Notes under the pieces: model-generated
The model's input: only the letters and a program-made list of their open reading frames with translations
Told to the model about the DNA's origin: nothing
Database searches by the model: none
Position numbers and translations under genes: made by a program
Shown here: positions 19,029-29,101 of the stretch, one piece after another
Layout: every line of letters starts with the position of its first letter
Numbering within the stretch: the stretch's first letter is position 1
Source: Halomonas sp. TA22
Lineage (GTDB): Bacteria; Pseudomonadota; Gammaproteobacteria; Pseudomonadales; Halomonadaceae
Assembly: GCF_013009075.1 (NCBI RefSeq)
Contig: NZ_CP053108.1
Location: 2,604,001 to 2,668,000 of the forward strand
Length of the DNA stretch: 64,000 bases
Direction: 5' to 3'

Positions 19029-19771
19029 AACTTGATGCCGCGATGCAGAGCGACGATACCGCCGGTCAGATTGTGGTACTCGACCCGTTCGAGGCCGGCC
19101 GCTTCCATCATCCCCTTGAGGGTCTCCTGATCGGGGTGAACGCGGATCGATTCGGCCAGGTAGCGGTAACTGTCGGCATCGCCTGCCACCAAAGCGCCCA
19201 TGCGGGGCAGCAGGCGGAAGGAGTACTCGTCGTAGACCCGGGAGAGCAGCGCACTGGGTGGCTTGGAGAACTCCAGCACCAGCAGGCGGCCGCCGGGCTT
19301 GAGCACACGTGTCATGGAGCGCAGTGCAGCGTCCTTGTCGGTGACGTTACGCAGGCCGAAGGCGATGGTGATGCAATCGAAGCTGTTGTCGGGAAACGGC
19401 AGGCATTCGGCGTTGGCCTGGACGTACTCGACGTTGCCGCCAACCCCATGGTCGATCAACTTGTCACGCCCGACCCGCAGCATCGATTCGTTGATGTCGG
19501 CCAGCACCACGCGACCGCGTGACCCGACCAGACGCGAGAATTTCAGCGTCAGATCGCCGGTGCCACCGGCGATATCGAGCACGTGATGACCCGGGCGTAC
19601 GCCGGCTCGCTCGAGCGTTAGCCGTTTCCAGTAGCGGTGGATGCCCATCGACATCAGGTCGTTCATCAGGTCGTAACGCGCCGCGACCGAGTGGAATACG
19701 TCGGCGACACGGGAAGCCTTCTCCTCGACAGGCACTTCCTGATAACCGAAGTGGGTGGTGCGCTTTTCCAT
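19025..19771 (-). CDS. ubiE: Ubiquinone/menaquinone biosynthesis C-methyltransferase
   Basis: SAM-dependent methyltransferase acting on demethoxy-ubiquinol and demethylmenaquinol. 248 residues. Seen: [21 protein letters not shown] and [19 protein letters not shown] (UbiE N-terminal signature), the SAM loop [26 protein letters not shown], and [17 protein letters not shown]. First gene of the ubiE-ubiJ-ubiB-hisE-tatABC run. Only 95 nt separate it from the upstream DUF971 gene, and no clear promoter was assigned. Confidence 0.96.
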   Translation of the reverse strand: MEKRTTHFGYQEVPVEEKASRVADVFHSVAARYDLMNDLMSMGIHRYWKRLTLERAGVRPGHHVLDIAGGTGDLTLKFSRLVGSRGRVVLADINESMLRVGRDKLIDHGVGGNVEYVQANAECLPFPDNSFDCITIAFGLRNVTDKDAALRSMTRVLKPGGRLLVLEFSKPPSALLSRVYDEYSFRLLPRMGALVAGDADSYRYLAESIRVHPDQETLKGMMEAAGLERVEYHNLTGGIVALHRGIKL

Positions 19772-19865
19772 GAATCATCCCTAGCCTAGGCGGTAATCGG
19801 GCAACGAACGCTGTCGCGGCGTCGGCAAATGGCGATAGTGTAGCGCCCCGCCTGCGCTCAGACCA

Positions 19866-20249
19866 TCACAGCTCCTTGAACTGGATGGTTTGCGGTGCGC
19901 GCGAGGCGCCGGCCTCCTCCAGCCGTCTGAGGTAATCGGCCCAGTTGGTGCGTTCGTCGGCCGCTAGCGCATAGAGGTAGTCCCAGCTGTAGAGGCCGCT
20001 GTCGTGGCCATCGTCGAAGTGCAGCTTGAGCGCGTAGTGGCCGGTCTGGGTGATGTTCTGCAGGCCGACATCCTTCTTGCCGACCTGCAGCACGGCGGTA
20101 TCCGGCCCATGGCCACGTACCTCGGCAGAAGGCGAGAAGACGCGTAGATACTCGACGCTGAGCCGGTAGCTCTCGCCGTTCGGGTAGCCCAGCTCCAGCT
20201 CGCGGGCCTTCTTGTGGTAGTGCACCTTGGTGGGAATGGGAGCATCCAT
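19866..20249 (-). CDS. DUF971 (gamma-butyrobetaine hydroxylase-like N-terminal domain) protein
   Basis: 127-residue stand-alone version of the domain found at the N-terminus of gamma-butyrobetaine dioxygenases. Seen: a compact beta-rich sequence with KVHYHKKARELELGYPNGE, LPxEYLR-like SVEYLRVFSPSAEV, and SGLYSWDYLYAL. GGAGA precedes the ATG at 20249. The Pseudomonas homologue lies directly after hslU, as here. Some relatives have been linked to iron-sulphur or metal chemistry, but I cannot assign a function from the sequence. Confidence 0.8.
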   Translation of the reverse strand: MDAPIPTKVHYHKKARELELGYPNGESYRLSVEYLRVFSPSAEVRGHGPDTAVLQVGKKDVGLQNITQTGHYALKLHFDDGHDSGLYSWDYLYALAADERTNWADYLRRLEEAGASRAPQTIQFKEL

Positions 20250-20385
20250 GGCTGTTTCTCCAGCTCGCTGAGTAGCATTGGTACATTCACGCGCGAAGCT
20301 CATATTTCAGGAATGAAAAATGCAGTGCCCAAGGTTGGGGCCACAGCGCACTTCGCGCGGGGATGTGACTGATGCCATGTTCCGG

Positions 20386-21708
20386 TTAGAGAATATAGCG
20401 CGACAAGTCTTCGTCCAGGGCCAGCTCGCCGAGCTGGGAGTTGACGTAGTCGGCATCGATGATCAAGGGGCCGCCCAGGTCGCCGCCCTTGTAGGAGGCT
20501 TCTTCAAGCAGCCGCTCCATCACCGTGTGCAGGCGGCGCGCCCCGATGTTCTCGGTACCCTCGTTGACCTGCCAGGCGATCTCGGCGATGCGCTGGATGC
20601 CATCATCGGTGAACTCGATCGCCAGGCCGTCGGTGGCCAGCAGCGCCTGGTACTGCTTGGTCAGCGCCGCGGAGGGCTCGGTGAGGATGCGCTGGAAATC
20701 GTCCGGCGTCAGCGCGTTGAGCTCGACGCGGATCGGCAGACGCCCCTGCAGCTCGGGAATCAGGTCCGACGGCTTGGCGAGGTGGAAGGCGCCTGAGGCG
20801 ATGAACAGAATATGGTCGGTCTTGACCATGCCGTACTTGGTCGACACCGTCGAGCCCTCGATCAGCGGCAGCAGGTCGCGTTGCACGCCTTCGCGGGAGA
20901 CCTCGCCACCGCTGGACTGCCCGCTGCCCTTGGCGACCTTGTCGATCTCGTCGAGGAACACGATGCCGTTCTGCTCCACCGCCTCGATGGCACGCCGCTT
21001 GATCTCCTCGTCGTTGACCAGCTTGGCGGCCTCCTCGTCGCGCAGCAGCAGCCGAGCCTCCTTGACCGTCACCCGCTTGGTCTCGGATTTCTGCTTGCCC
21101 ATGTTGGCGAACAGGCTCTGCAGCTGGTTGGTCATCTCCTCCATGCCCGGCGGTGTCATGATATCGATGCCCGGCCCCTGGGGCGTGACCTGAATATCGA
21201 TCTCCTTGTCGTCGAGCTGGCCCTCGCGCAGCTTCTTGCGAAACAGCTGGCGGGTCGAGCTGTCATGCCGTGGCGCCTCTTCCTGACCGCGCGGCGGCGG
21301 CAGCAGGGCGTCGAGGATGCGATCCTCGGCGGCATCCTCGGCCTTGTTGCCCACCTCGGCCTTGGCCTGCTCGCGCACCAGCTTGAAGGAGACCTCGATC
21401 AGGTCGCGGATGATCGACTCGACGTCGCGCCCCACGTAGCCCACCTCGGTGAACTTGGTCGCCTCGATCTTGATGAAGGGCGCATTGGCGAGTTTGGCCA
21501 GGCGACGGGCGATCTCGGTCTTGCCGACCCCGGTGGGGCCGATCATCAGGATGTTCTTGGGCGTCACTTCGTGGCGCAGGGTCTCGTCGAGCTGCATGCG
21601 CCGCCAACGGTTGCGCAGGGCGATGGCCACGGCGCGCTTGGCATCGTGCTGGCCGATGATGAACTGGTCGAGGGCGTGAACGATCTCGCGGGGGGTCATC
21701 TGAGTCAT
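20386..21708 (-). CDS. hslU: ATP-dependent protease ATPase subunit HslU
   Basis: AAA+ unfoldase that feeds substrates to the HslV peptidase in the cytoplasm. 440 residues. Seen: [21 protein letters not shown], Walker A in [17 protein letters not shown] (about residues 55-71), the pore motif [12 protein letters not shown], the variable I-domain with charged residues in the middle, Walker [12 protein letters not shown], and the C-terminal EDLSRYIL that docks into HslV. The ATG at 21708 is 11 nt after the hslV stop, so the two are cotranscribed. Confidence 0.98.
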   Translation of the reverse strand: MTQMTPREIVHALDQFIIGQHDAKRAVAIALRNRWRRMQLDETLRHEVTPKNILMIGPTGVGKTEIARRLAKLANAPFIKIEATKFTEVGYVGRDVESIIRDLIEVSFKLVREQAKAEVGNKAEDAAEDRILDALLPPPRGQEEAPRHDSSTRQLFRKKLREGQLDDKEIDIQVTPQGPGIDIMTPPGMEEMTNQLQSLFANMGKQKSETKRVTVKEARLLLRDEEAAKLVNDEEIKRRAIEAVEQNGIVFLDEIDKVAKGSGQSSGGEVSREGVQRDLLPLIEGSTVSTKYGMVKTDHILFIASGAFHLAKPSDLIPELQGRLPIRVELNALTPDDFQRILTEPSAALTKQYQALLATDGLAIEFTDDGIQRIAEIAWQVNEGTENIGARRLHTVMERLLEEASYKGGDLGGPLIIDADYVNSQLGELALDEDLSRYIL

Positions 21709-21718
21709 GGTGCCCGTC

Positions 21719-22237
21719 CTAAAGCTCTTCGAGGGTGATGTTGTGGTTGGTGAAGACACAGATGTCGCCGGCGATCTCGAGGGATTTCTCGGTGATCTCG
21801 CGGGCCGACAGCTCGGTGTTCTCCAACAGGGCGCGAGCAGAGGAGAGCGCGAAGTTGCCCCCCGAGCCGATGGCGATGATGCCGCGCTCGGGCTCCACCA
21901 CGTCGCCATTACCGGTGATGATCAACGAGGCGTTCTTGTCGGCCACCGCGAGCAGTGCCTCGAGTCGGCGCAGGGCGCGGTCGGTACGCCAATCCTTGGC
22001 CAGCTCCACGGCAGCCTTGACCAGATGGCCCTGATGCTTCTCCAGCTGCGCCTCGAAGCGCTCGAACAGCGTGAAGGCGTCGGCTGTGCCGCCAGCGAAG
22101 CCGGCCAGAACCTGACCGCGATAGAGACGCCGCACCTTGCTGGCATTGCCCTTCATCACCGTGTTGCCCAGCGACACCTGGCCGTCGCCGGCGAGTGCCA
22201 CCTTACCGTCGCGGCGAACGGATACGATCGTGGTCAT
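21719..22237 (-). CDS. hslV: ATP-dependent protease peptidase subunit HslV
   Basis: Proteasome-like N-terminal nucleophile peptidase: after removal of Met1, Thr2 of [20 protein letters not shown] becomes the active residue. 172 residues. Seen: [38 protein letters not shown], and [20 protein letters not shown] precedes the ATG at 22237. A heat-shock-like promoter candidate lies at 22268-22297, as expected for a sigma-32 regulated operon. Confidence 0.98.
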   Translation of the reverse strand: MTTIVSVRRDGKVALAGDGQVSLGNTVMKGNASKVRRLYRGQVLAGFAGGTADAFTLFERFEAQLEKHQGHLVKAAVELAKDWRTDRALRRLEALLAVADKNASLIITGNGDVVEPERGIIAIGSGGNFALSSARALLENTELSAREITEKSLEIAGDICVFTNHNITLEEL

Positions 22238-22267
22238 GTTGATGGCTCCATAAAGACGTGAGCTTGG

Positions 22268-22297
22268 ACATGCGGGCAACGACGCGGGAAATCAACC
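22268..22297 (-). promoter_or_regulatory. Possible sigma-32 promoter of hslVU
   Basis: Read on the minus strand: GGTTGAT (22297-22291), 14-base spacer, CCCGCATGT (22276-22268). This resembles the CTTGAA / CCCCAT heat-shock pattern imperfectly and lies 30 nt before hslV. hslVU belongs to the heat-shock regulon in E. coli. Confidence 0.35.
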
Positions 22298-22357
22298 GTG
22301 GCGCCAGGCCAAAACGCCGCATGGTCCACTACGTTAACGACGTAAAACGTGCCGGGA

Positions 22358-23059
22358 TCAGTTCTGCAAGCGAATCATCAGCGGCTCGATGCCCTGGGTG
22401 ATCATCAGGTCCTGGGCGCGATTGAGCTCGCGGGTGTCCTCGTAGGGGCCGACCTGAACGCGGTGCCAGGTATCGCCATCGCTGGCCTCGACTTCGCTGA
22501 TCTGCGCAAGCAACCCGAAGTCGCGCAGCCGGCCCGCCAGGCGCTGGGCATCGCCGGACTCGCGGAACGAGGCGGCCTGCAGCATGTAGCGACTGTTATT
22601 GGCGGTTGGCGCTGGGGCGGGTTCCGGTGTGGCGGCAACCGCCTCGGCCTCGCTTGCCGTGCTCTGCGCCAACTGGATGGCGATCGGGTCGACCTCCGCC
22701 TGGCCCGGTTCGGCACGTGCCACGGCGGGTGGTTGCGGGGGTGGCACGACGACTTCCGAGCGCGGCGCGATCACCTCCGACTCCGGCAGCAGGGTGTAGA
22801 ACTCGAAGGTCGGCATGCGCGGCTCGCTGGCCGCGGAGCTGCCCTCCGGTGCCTGGGAGGACTCGGTCGGCGTGGATGGCTTGGGCAGTACCGTGGCCAG
22901 GGGCGTGGGAGCGGAATCCTGTACGTACTGGGCCAGGAAGAAACCCGCCACCAGGCCGGCGATGCCCCACAACCAGCCCGGGATGCCGCCCCGGGCTGGC
23001 TTGGGCTGGCGCCGGCTGTTCGTGGCGCCGCGTTTCTTGGGAGTCGGGCGACGGGCCAT
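22358..23059 (-). CDS. SPOR-domain membrane protein (FtsN-like)
   Basis: 233 residues: a basic cytoplasmic start (MARRPTPKKRGATNSRRQ), one membrane span (GWLWGIAGLVAGFFLAQYV, about 28-46), a long Pro/Ala/Glu-rich periplasmic linker and a C-terminal SPOR domain (about 155-233, YMLQAASFRESGDAQRLAG ... VQVGPYEDTRE) that binds denuded septal peptidoglycan. Layout matches FtsN-type division proteins. It lies three bases after argS on the same strand, as in Pseudomonas. Calling it FtsN itself would require the essential N-terminal periplasmic helices, which I cannot confirm. Confidence 0.87.
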   Translation of the reverse strand: MARRPTPKKRGATNSRRQPKPARGGIPGWLWGIAGLVAGFFLAQYVQDSAPTPLATVLPKPSTPTESSQAPEGSSAASEPRMPTFEFYTLLPESEVIAPRSEVVVPPPQPPAVARAEPGQAEVDPIAIQLAQSTASEAEAVAATPEPAPAPTANNSRYMLQAASFRESGDAQRLAGRLRDFGLLAQISEVEASDGDTWHRVQVGPYEDTRELNRAQDLMITQGIEPLMIRLQN

Positions 23060-23062
23060 GGC

Positions 23063-24748
23063 TTACATCTCCTCGGGAGCGCTGACGCCCAGCAGGTCCA
23101 GGCCGTTTCGGATCACCTGGCGCGTGGCGAGCCCGAGAGCCAGGCGCGCGTTGCGCAGGGCCGCGTCGTCGACCATCACCTTGACGGCGTTGTAGCAGGT
23201 GTGGAAATCGGCAGCCAGCTCCTGCAGGTACTGGGCGACCTGCTGCGGTTCGCGCTTCGCGGCAGCATGCTCGACCACCTCGGGGAAGCGCGCCAGGCGA
23301 TTCATCAGCGCCTTCTCCTGCGCCTCCTCGAGCAGCGCCAGGCTGGCCATGGCCTGTGCGTGGTCGAAGTCGTGGCCTTGCGCCTGGGCCTTGCGCACTA
23401 CGCTGCACACTCGGGCGTGGGCGTACTGAATGTAGTAGACCGGGTTGTCGTTGGACTGCGAGCGCGCCAGGTCGATGTCGAAGGTGAGCTGCGAGTCGGC
23501 GCGGCGCGCGGCGAGGAAGTAGCGCGTGGCGTCGCGGCCGACCTCGTCGATCAGGTCGCGCAGCGTGACGTAGCTACCGGCGCGCTTGGAGAGCTTGACC
23601 TCCACTCCTGAGCGAGTCACCAGCACCATCTGGTGTAGCACATAGTCAGGCCAGCCCTTTGGAATGCCCGTCTCCAGCGCCTGCAGGCCGGCACGCACCC
23701 GGGTCACCGTGGAGTGGTGGTCGGCGCCCTGCTCGTTGATCACCTGCTCGAAGCCGCGCTGCCACTTGTCGAGGTGGTAAGCGACGTCGGGCAGGAAGTA
23801 GGTATAGCCGCCGTCGCGTTTGCGCATCACGCGGTCCTTGTCGTCACCGAAGTCGGTGGTGCGCAGCCAAAGGGCGCCATCGTCTTCGTAAGTGTGACCG
23901 CCCTCGATGAGCCTTTCGACCGTGGCCTCGACCTTGCCCTCTTCGTAGAGTGAGGATTCGAGGAAGTAGACGTCGAAGGCCACGCCGAAGGCCTTGAGAT
24001 CGAGATCCTGTTCGCGGCGCAGGTAGGCCACGGCGAAGTCGCGGATCGCCTCGAGATCGTCGGGGTCGGCCTTGGCGGTGACGTGACGGTCGTCGGCATG
24101 CACCGTGTCGCCGGCCAGGTAGCTCTGCGCGACGTCGACGATGTAGGCGCCGCGGTAGCCGTCCTCCGGCCAGCTCGCATCGTCAGGGCCGAGGCCCTTG
24201 GCGCGTGCCTGCACGGAGCGGGCCAGGTTGCTGATCTGGGCACCGGCGTCGTTGTAGTAGAACTCCCGGGTGACGTCGAAGCCGGTAGCCTCGAGCAGGC
24301 GGCAGATCGAGTCGCCGATTGCTGCGCCCCGGCCATGGCCGACGTGCAGCGGTCCTGTGGGGTTGGCGGAGACGAATTCGACCTGCACCTTCTGACCCTG
24401 GCCGATCATGCTGCGACCAAAGGTATCGCCGGTCTCGAGCACGGCGGGAATGACCTGGGCGACGGCATCGGTGGCGGCGAAGAAGTTGATGAAGCCGGGG
24501 CCGGCTATCTCGGTCTTGAGCACGGCATCGGAGGCCGGCAGTGCGGCGACCAGCGCCTCGGCCAGGTCGCGGGGCTTGCGCCCTGCCGGCTTGGCGAGCA
24601 TCAGCGCCAGGTTGGTGGCATAGTCGCCATGCGCCTTGTCCTTGGTGGGATCGACCTTGATGGCGGGAGTGACGTCGTCGGGCAAGTCGCCCTGCTGCTT
24701 GAGCGTGACAAGCGCTTCGTCGAGCAGCGCGATAATCGTCTCTTTCAT
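23063..24748 (-). CDS. argS: Arginyl-tRNA synthetase
   Basis: Class I synthetase charging tRNA-Arg. 561 residues from the ATG at 24748 ([20 protein letters not shown]). Seen: N-terminal Add1 domain, the HIGH-type [34 protein letters not shown], a KMSKS remnant [15 protein letters not shown], and the DALR anticodon-binding domain at the C-terminus with [16 protein letters not shown]. The frame is open 40 codons further upstream without family sequence. Two tRNA-Arg genes (one broken) are found near 61.0-61.3 kb. Cotranscribed with the SPOR gene. Confidence 0.98.
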   Translation of the reverse strand: MKETIIALLDEALVTLKQQGDLPDDVTPAIKVDPTKDKAHGDYATNLALMLAKPAGRKPRDLAEALVAALPASDAVLKTEIAGPGFINFFAATDAVAQVIPAVLETGDTFGRSMIGQGQKVQVEFVSANPTGPLHVGHGRGAAIGDSICRLLEATGFDVTREFYYNDAGAQISNLARSVQARAKGLGPDDASWPEDGYRGAYIVDVAQSYLAGDTVHADDRHVTAKADPDDLEAIRDFAVAYLRREQDLDLKAFGVAFDVYFLESSLYEEGKVEATVERLIEGGHTYEDDGALWLRTTDFGDDKDRVMRKRDGGYTYFLPDVAYHLDKWQRGFEQVINEQGADHHSTVTRVRAGLQALETGIPKGWPDYVLHQMVLVTRSGVEVKLSKRAGSYVTLRDLIDEVGRDATRYFLAARRADSQLTFDIDLARSQSNDNPVYYIQYAHARVCSVVRKAQAQGHDFDHAQAMASLALLEEAQEKALMNRLARFPEVVEHAAAKREPQQVAQYLQELAADFHTCYNAVKVMVDDAALRNARLALGLATRQVIRNGLDLLGVSAPEEM

Positions 24749-24877
24749 GAAATCCTGATGTCCTGTGACTCTGGCGTGGCGCCCGGTGGCTGCCGCGCGT
24801 CGACGGCCCGAATAGGCATGGCCGGCCATTATCGGCAATTGCGGTGCGGCTTTAAACCCATGACTCAAAACCTGGGC

Positions 24878-27118
24878 TCAGCTCAATGTCTGCGGATCGA
24901 TGTCCAGCGACCAGCGTACGCGTCGCGCCTCGCGGCGGCTTTCCAGCCAGGCGATCAGCCAGGCGCTGGCTTCGTGCAGCTTGCTGCGTTGCTCGCCGCT
25001 CAGCATTAGTTGCACATGGTAGCGCCCCTGGCGTCGCTCCATGGGGGCTGGTACTGGGCCCAGGCAGTGAATGCCCGCCCCCGGCGCGAGCCACTCGCGC
25101 AATGCGTCGCCGGCGCTTGCGGCCAGTGCGTTGGCATCGGCCTCGCGGGCGCTCTCGAAGCGTGCCAGGGCCATGAAGCGGAAGGGCGGCAGGCCCGCGG
25201 CGCGGCGCTCTTCGAGCAACTGCTCGGCGAGTGCGTCGTAACCGTGCTCGGCGAGCAGGCGCAGGTGCGGGTCGTCACTATGCAACGTCTGCACCAGCAC
25301 CCGGCCGGGGTGTTCGGCTCGTCCGGCACGTCCGGCCACCTGCACCAGCAGCTGGGCGCTCTGCTCGAGCGCCCTGAAGTCGCTGGCGTAGAGGCCGGCA
25401 TCGGCATTGATCACCACCACCAGCGTGACATGGGGAAGGTGATGCCCCTTGGCCAGCATCTGGGTGCCGACCAGCAAGCAGGGCTCGCCGCCTCGCACCT
25501 CCGTGAGCATCTTCTCGAGCGCCTCCTTGCGGCGGGTGCTGTCGCGATCGATGCGGTACACGGGGACGTCGGGAAACAGGGTGGCAAGGGTCTCCTCGGC
25601 GCGCTCGGTACCCGCTCCCAAGGGACGCAGGTCGCCACTGTCGCACTTGGGGCAGGCGTCCGGCAAGGCATGCTGGGTGTCGCAATGGTGACAGACCAAC
25701 TGAGGCGGATGGCGGTGCAGGGTCAGCCGTGCGTCGCAGTGGGTGCACTCCGCCATCCAGCCGCACTCATGGCAGGCAAGCGTCGGAGCGAAGCCGCGGC
25801 GGTTGATGAATGCCAGTACCTGGTTGCCGGCAGCAAGCGTCGTGCGAATGGCATCGATCACCGGCGCGATCATGCCGCCCTGGCGCGGCCGTCCGCGCAA
25901 ATCGACCAGCTCCAACTGGGCCGGACCATGGCGGCTGGCGCGCCGGGTCAGCCGCAGGTGGCGGTAGCGGCCGCTGCGCGCCTGGGCAAGGCTCTCCAGC
26001 GAGGGCGTGGCACTGCCCAGCACCAGCGGAATGCCATGCCGGTGGGCACGGATCACCGCCAAGTCGCGTGCGTGGTAGCGCAGACCGTCCTGCTGCTTGA
26101 AAGAGCCGTCGTGCTCCTCGTCGACGATGATCGCGCCGGGCCTTGCCAGCGGAGTGAAGATTGCCGAGCGGGTGCCGATGATGATCGGCGCGCGTCCGCT
26201 GGCGGCGGCCAGCCAGGCCTCCAGGCGCTCGCCATCGGAGAGTCCGGAGTGCAATGCCACCACCGGCACCCGGAAGCGCTTGCGAAAGCGATCGAGGGTC
26301 TGGGGGGTGAGACCGATCTCGGGCACCAACACCAGGGCCTGTCGATCACGGGCGATGACCGACTCGATCAGCTGCAGGTAGACCTCGGTCTTGCCACTGC
26401 CGGTGACGCCATGCAGCAGGCAGGGGTGGTAGCGGTCGATCCCTTCATGCAGTTCGGCCAGCACGCCGGACTGTTCGCGATTGAGGCTCAGTGCCGCTTC
26501 GGCCAGGCGGCCCGCGGTGGGCGTGGTGCCGCCAACTGCCGCCTCCTCCACGCGCTCGGCAAGGCCCTTGGTGACCAGGCCGTCGAGTTGTTGGCGAGTG
26601 AATGCCAGGGCGATGATGGCGCGGGTGACCAGGCCGCGTGGATGCTGGCGCAGCAGCTCGAGCAACTCCCCCTGGCGGCGCGCGCGACCCAGCTCGTCGG
26701 CGGACGTGACCTGGCCCTTGGCAGTGAGATGCCAGCGCTCCCGGGTGCGCGCCTCGAGCGGACGGCCCTGACGCAACAGCAGCGGCAGGGCCTGGTGCAG
26801 GGTGTCGCCCAGCGAATGCTGGTAGTAGCGGGAGGTGAAGTGGCAGAGCCATAGCCAGTCGGCGGGCAGGGGGGTGTCATCGAGCCAGCCGCTGACCGGC
26901 TTGAGTGCTTCCAGGGCGAAGTCGCTGTGATCACGGCACTCGATGACGATGCCCATCACCTCGCGGCGTCCGAACGGCACGCGTACCCGTATGCCTGGCT
27001 GCCAGCCCCCTGCGGGTGCGCTGCTGCCGGGGCGGTAATCGAACAGGCGGCGCAGCGGGGTCGGCACGGCGATCGCCAGAACCCGGGGAGGCAATGAGGG
27101 AAAAGAGGGAGTGGGCAA
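24878..27118 (-). CDS. priA: Primosomal replication restart helicase PriA
   Basis: 3'-to-5' helicase that recognises stalled forks and reloads the replisome. About 746 residues. Seen: N-terminal 3'-binding domain (VLAIAVPTPLRRLFDY), Walker A LLHGVTGSGKTEVYLQL, DEEH box VDEEHDGSFKQQDGLRYH, eight zinc-binding cysteines in CHECGWMAECTHC, CHHCDTQHALPDACPKC, and the C-terminal helicase motif VQVAGRAGRAEHPG. The start is uncertain: a TTG at 27118 with GGAGG four bases upstream places the family N-terminus well, whereas the frame is open to an ATG at 27223. That TTG sits on the edge of the divergent rpmE promoter. Confidence 0.94.
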   Translation of the reverse strand: MPTPSFPSLPPRVLAIAVPTPLRRLFDYRPGSSAPAGGWQPGIRVRVPFGRREVMGIVIECRDHSDFALEALKPVSGWLDDTPLPADWLWLCHFTSRYYQHSLGDTLHQALPLLLRQGRPLEARTRERWHLTAKGQVTSADELGRARRQGELLELLRQHPRGLVTRAIIALAFTRQQLDGLVTKGLAERVEEAAVGGTTPTAGRLAEAALSLNREQSGVLAELHEGIDRYHPCLLHGVTGSGKTEVYLQLIESVIARDRQALVLVPEIGLTPQTLDRFRKRFRVPVVALHSGLSDGERLEAWLAAASGRAPIIIGTRSAIFTPLARPGAIIVDEEHDGSFKQQDGLRYHARDLAVIRAHRHGIPLVLGSATPSLESLAQARSGRYRHLRLTRRASRHGPAQLELVDLRGRPRQGGMIAPVIDAIRTTLAAGNQVLAFINRRGFAPTLACHECGWMAECTHCDARLTLHRHPPQLVCHHCDTQHALPDACPKCDSGDLRPLGAGTERAEETLATLFPDVPVYRIDRDSTRRKEALEKMLTEVRGGEPCLLVGTQMLAKGHHLPHVTLVVVINADAGLYASDFRALEQSAQLLVQVAGRAGRAEHPGRVLVQTLHSDDPHLRLLAEHGYDALAEQLLEERRAAGLPPFRFMALARFESAREADANALAASAGDALREWLAPGAGIHCLGPVPAPMERRQGRYHVQLMLSGEQRSKLHEASAWLIAWLESRREARRVRWSLDIDPQTLS

Positions 27119-27147
27119 TTGGCCTCCGCTGCGGGTTCTGCTAGAAT
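27119..27147 (+). promoter_or_regulatory. Candidate promoter of rpmE
   Basis: TTGGCC (27119-27124), 17-base spacer, TAGAAT (27142-27147). A leader of about 140 nt would precede rpmE. It abuts the proposed priA start on the other strand. Confidence 0.5.
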
Positions 27148-27291
27148 GTCCGGCCTCCAGGGTCCGGGCTGGTTTCCCGCGGGCTTGGTTCGACCGGTGT
27201 GTCGATTGGTTTCGTACGTTCATACAGACAACCCGTATGCGGTGCCTGGCAGAAGATCAGGTGGCGGCATACTGCTCCATGAGGCTTCAAA

Positions 27292-27504
27292 ATGAAACAA
27301 GGTATCCATCCCGAATACAAGAAGGTGTCAGCGGTCTGCTCGTGCGGTGCGACCTTCGACATTGGCTCCACCTCCGGCCAGGATTTCAACTTGGACGTCT
27401 GCTCGCAGTGCCATCCGTTCTATACCGGCAAGCAGAAGCAGGCCACTACCGGCGGGCGCGTCGAGCGCTTCAACAAGCGCTTCGGTGCCGTCAAGCGCGG
27501 CTGA
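27292..27504 (+). CDS. rpmE: 50S ribosomal protein L31 (zinc-binding form)
   Basis: 70 residues, typical length. Four cysteines (C16, C18, C37, C40 in [10 protein letters not shown] and DVCSQCHPF) form the zinc site of the C+ form of L31; the zinc-independent paralogue, if any, is not in this window. [10 protein letters not shown] is the usual start, and the tail [11 protein letters not shown] is normal. Transcribed alone and closed by a strong terminator at 27521-27548. Confidence 0.97.
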   Translation: MKQGIHPEYKKVSAVCSCGATFDIGSTSGQDFNLDVCSQCHPFYTGKQKQATTGGRVERFNKRFGAVKRG

Positions 27505-27520
27505 TACGCCTCGTGAAGCA

Positions 27521-27548
27521 AAAACCCGCCCTGGTGGCGGGTTTTTTT
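27521..27548 (+). terminator. Intrinsic terminator of rpmE
   Basis: AAAACCCGCC (27521-27530), loop CTGGT, GGCGGGTTTT (27536-27545) continuing as seven T in total (27542-27548). The flanking A-run also allows function on the minus strand. Confidence 0.92.
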
Positions 27549-27684
27549 GTGGCAAAAAACGCCTTTCTTGCGTGGCGATAAGCTTAATGTTATGCCGTGG
27601 TCATTTGGTATAAGTTACGCCAAATGGCTGTGAAAGGACGCTAACGTGTGCAGAAAATGCTTTAATGAGAGCAACTTGGTCAAG

Positions 27685-27713
27685 TTGTGAGGGGGCTGTT
27701 TTTTCTATATTCT
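27685..27713 (+). promoter_or_regulatory. Candidate promoter of the malic enzyme gene
   Basis: TTGTGA (27685-27690), 17-base spacer, TATTCT (27708-27713), 36 nt before the ATG at 27750. The spacer holds a T6 run. Confidence 0.45.
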
Positions 27714-27749
27714 GACCGGACACCTATCGTGATACGACTGGACATCAGA

Positions 27750-29018
27750 ATGACTGACGCCAAAAAAGCAGCACTGGACTACCACGCTCACCCCATCCCC
27801 GGAAAGCTCTCGGTCGAGCTGACCAAGCCGACCACCTCGGCAAAGCACCTGTCGCTCGCTTACAGCCCCGGCGTTGCCGAGCCGTGCCGCGAGATCGCCA
27901 AGGATCCCGAAAATGCCTATCTCTATACTGGCAAGGGCAATCTGGTCGCGGTGATCTCCGATGGCTCGGCGATTCTCGGACTGGGCAATCTTGGTCCGCT
28001 CGCCAGCAAGCCGGTCATGGAAGGCAAGGGCGTACTGTTCAAGAAGTTCGCCGGGATCAACTCGGTGGATATCGAGGTCGATGCCGAGAGCCCGCAAGCC
28101 TTCATCGATACCGTTGCACGCATTGCCGATACCTGGGGGGGGATCAACCTCGAGGACATCAAGGCACCGGAGTGCTTCGAGATCGAGCGCACGTTGATCG
28201 AGCGCTGCAACATTCCGGTCTTTCACGACGATCAGCACGGTACCGCCATCGTGACCGCTGCCGGGATGCTCAATGCCCTCGATATCGCCGGTAAGTCCAT
28301 CGAGAGTGCCAGGATCGTCTGCCTGGGGGGCGGCGCGGCGGCAATCGCCTGCATGAAGCTGCTGGTGGCCTGCGGCGCCAAGGCCGAGAACATCTACATG
28401 CTCGATCGCAAGGGAGTGATTCACAGCGGGCGTGAGGATCTCAACCAGTACAAGGCGATGTTCGCCACCGAGACCGACAGGCGCACCCTGGACGATGCCA
28501 TCGATGGCGCCGATGTGTTCGTCGGGCTCTCCGGCCCCAACCTGCTGTCGGCGGAGCAGCTCAAGAAGATGGCGGCCAGTCCGGTGGTGTTCGCCTGCTC
28601 CAACCCCGACCCGGAGATCCATCCCGATGTGGCCAATGCGGCGCGCGACGACGTGATCATGGCGACCGGCCGCTCCGACTATCCGAACCAGGTCAACAAC
28701 GTGCTGGGCTTCCCGTTCATCTTCCGCGGCGCCCTCGACGTACGTGCAACGCGTATCAACGAGGAGATGAAGGTGGCGGCGGTGCATGCATTGAAGGATC
28801 TGGCGCGCGAGCCGGTGCCCCAGGAGGTGCTGGACGCCTACGAGAGCACAAATCTCTCCTTCGGGCGTGGCTACATCATTCCCACGCCGATGGATCCGCG
28901 CCTGCTGGGGGCGATCTCCTCGGCGGTGGCCCAGGCGGCGGTGGATTCCGGCGTGGCGCGCAAGCCCTACCCGTCGCACTACCCGCTGACCGGCGTCGAT
29001 CAGGTCTACGGTGACTGA
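27750..29018 (+). CDS. maeB: Malic enzyme, short NAD(P)-dependent form
   Basis: Oxidatively decarboxylates malate to pyruvate. 422-423 residues: only the malic domain and NAD(P)-binding domain, without the C-terminal phosphotransacetylase-like domain of E. coli MaeB. Seen: SLAYSPGVAEPCREIAKDP, VISDGSAILGLGNLGP, GINLEDIKAPECFEIER, FHDDQHGTAIVTAAGMLNA and the nucleotide loop IVCLGGGAAAIACMKLL. The start at ATG 27750 (MTDAKKAALDYHAHPIPGK) fits the family, although the ribosome-binding site is poor; the frame is open to 27687. NAD versus NADP preference is not decided by eye. It is a single gene between two terminators. Confidence 0.92.
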   Translation: MTDAKKAALDYHAHPIPGKLSVELTKPTTSAKHLSLAYSPGVAEPCREIAKDPENAYLYTGKGNLVAVISDGSAILGLGNLGPLASKPVMEGKGVLFKKFAGINSVDIEVDAESPQAFIDTVARIADTWGGINLEDIKAPECFEIERTLIERCNIPVFHDDQHGTAIVTAAGMLNALDIAGKSIESARIVCLGGGAAAIACMKLLVACGAKAENIYMLDRKGVIHSGREDLNQYKAMFATETDRRTLDDAIDGADVFVGLSGPNLLSAEQLKKMAASPVVFACSNPDPEIHPDVANAARDDVIMATGRSDYPNQVNNVLGFPFIFRGALDVRATRINEEMKVAAVHALKDLAREPVPQEVLDAYESTNLSFGRGYIIPTPMDPRLLGAISSAVAQAAVDSGVARKPYPSHYPLTGVDQVYGD

Positions 29019-29051
29019 GCGCAGACTCACTGAGGTAGTGATCTGATAAGA

Positions 29052-29086
29052 AAACGCCGCCCCTGACCGAGTCAGGGGCGGCGTTT
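29052..29086. terminator. Bidirectional terminator between malic enzyme and DUF481 genes
   Basis: Perfect 16-bp stem AAACGCCGCCCCTGAC (29052-29067), loop CGA, complement 29071-29086. Short T-runs lie on both sides, so it can serve both converging genes. Confidence 0.88.
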
Positions 29087-29101
29087 CTGTCAGAGCCTTC
29101 G

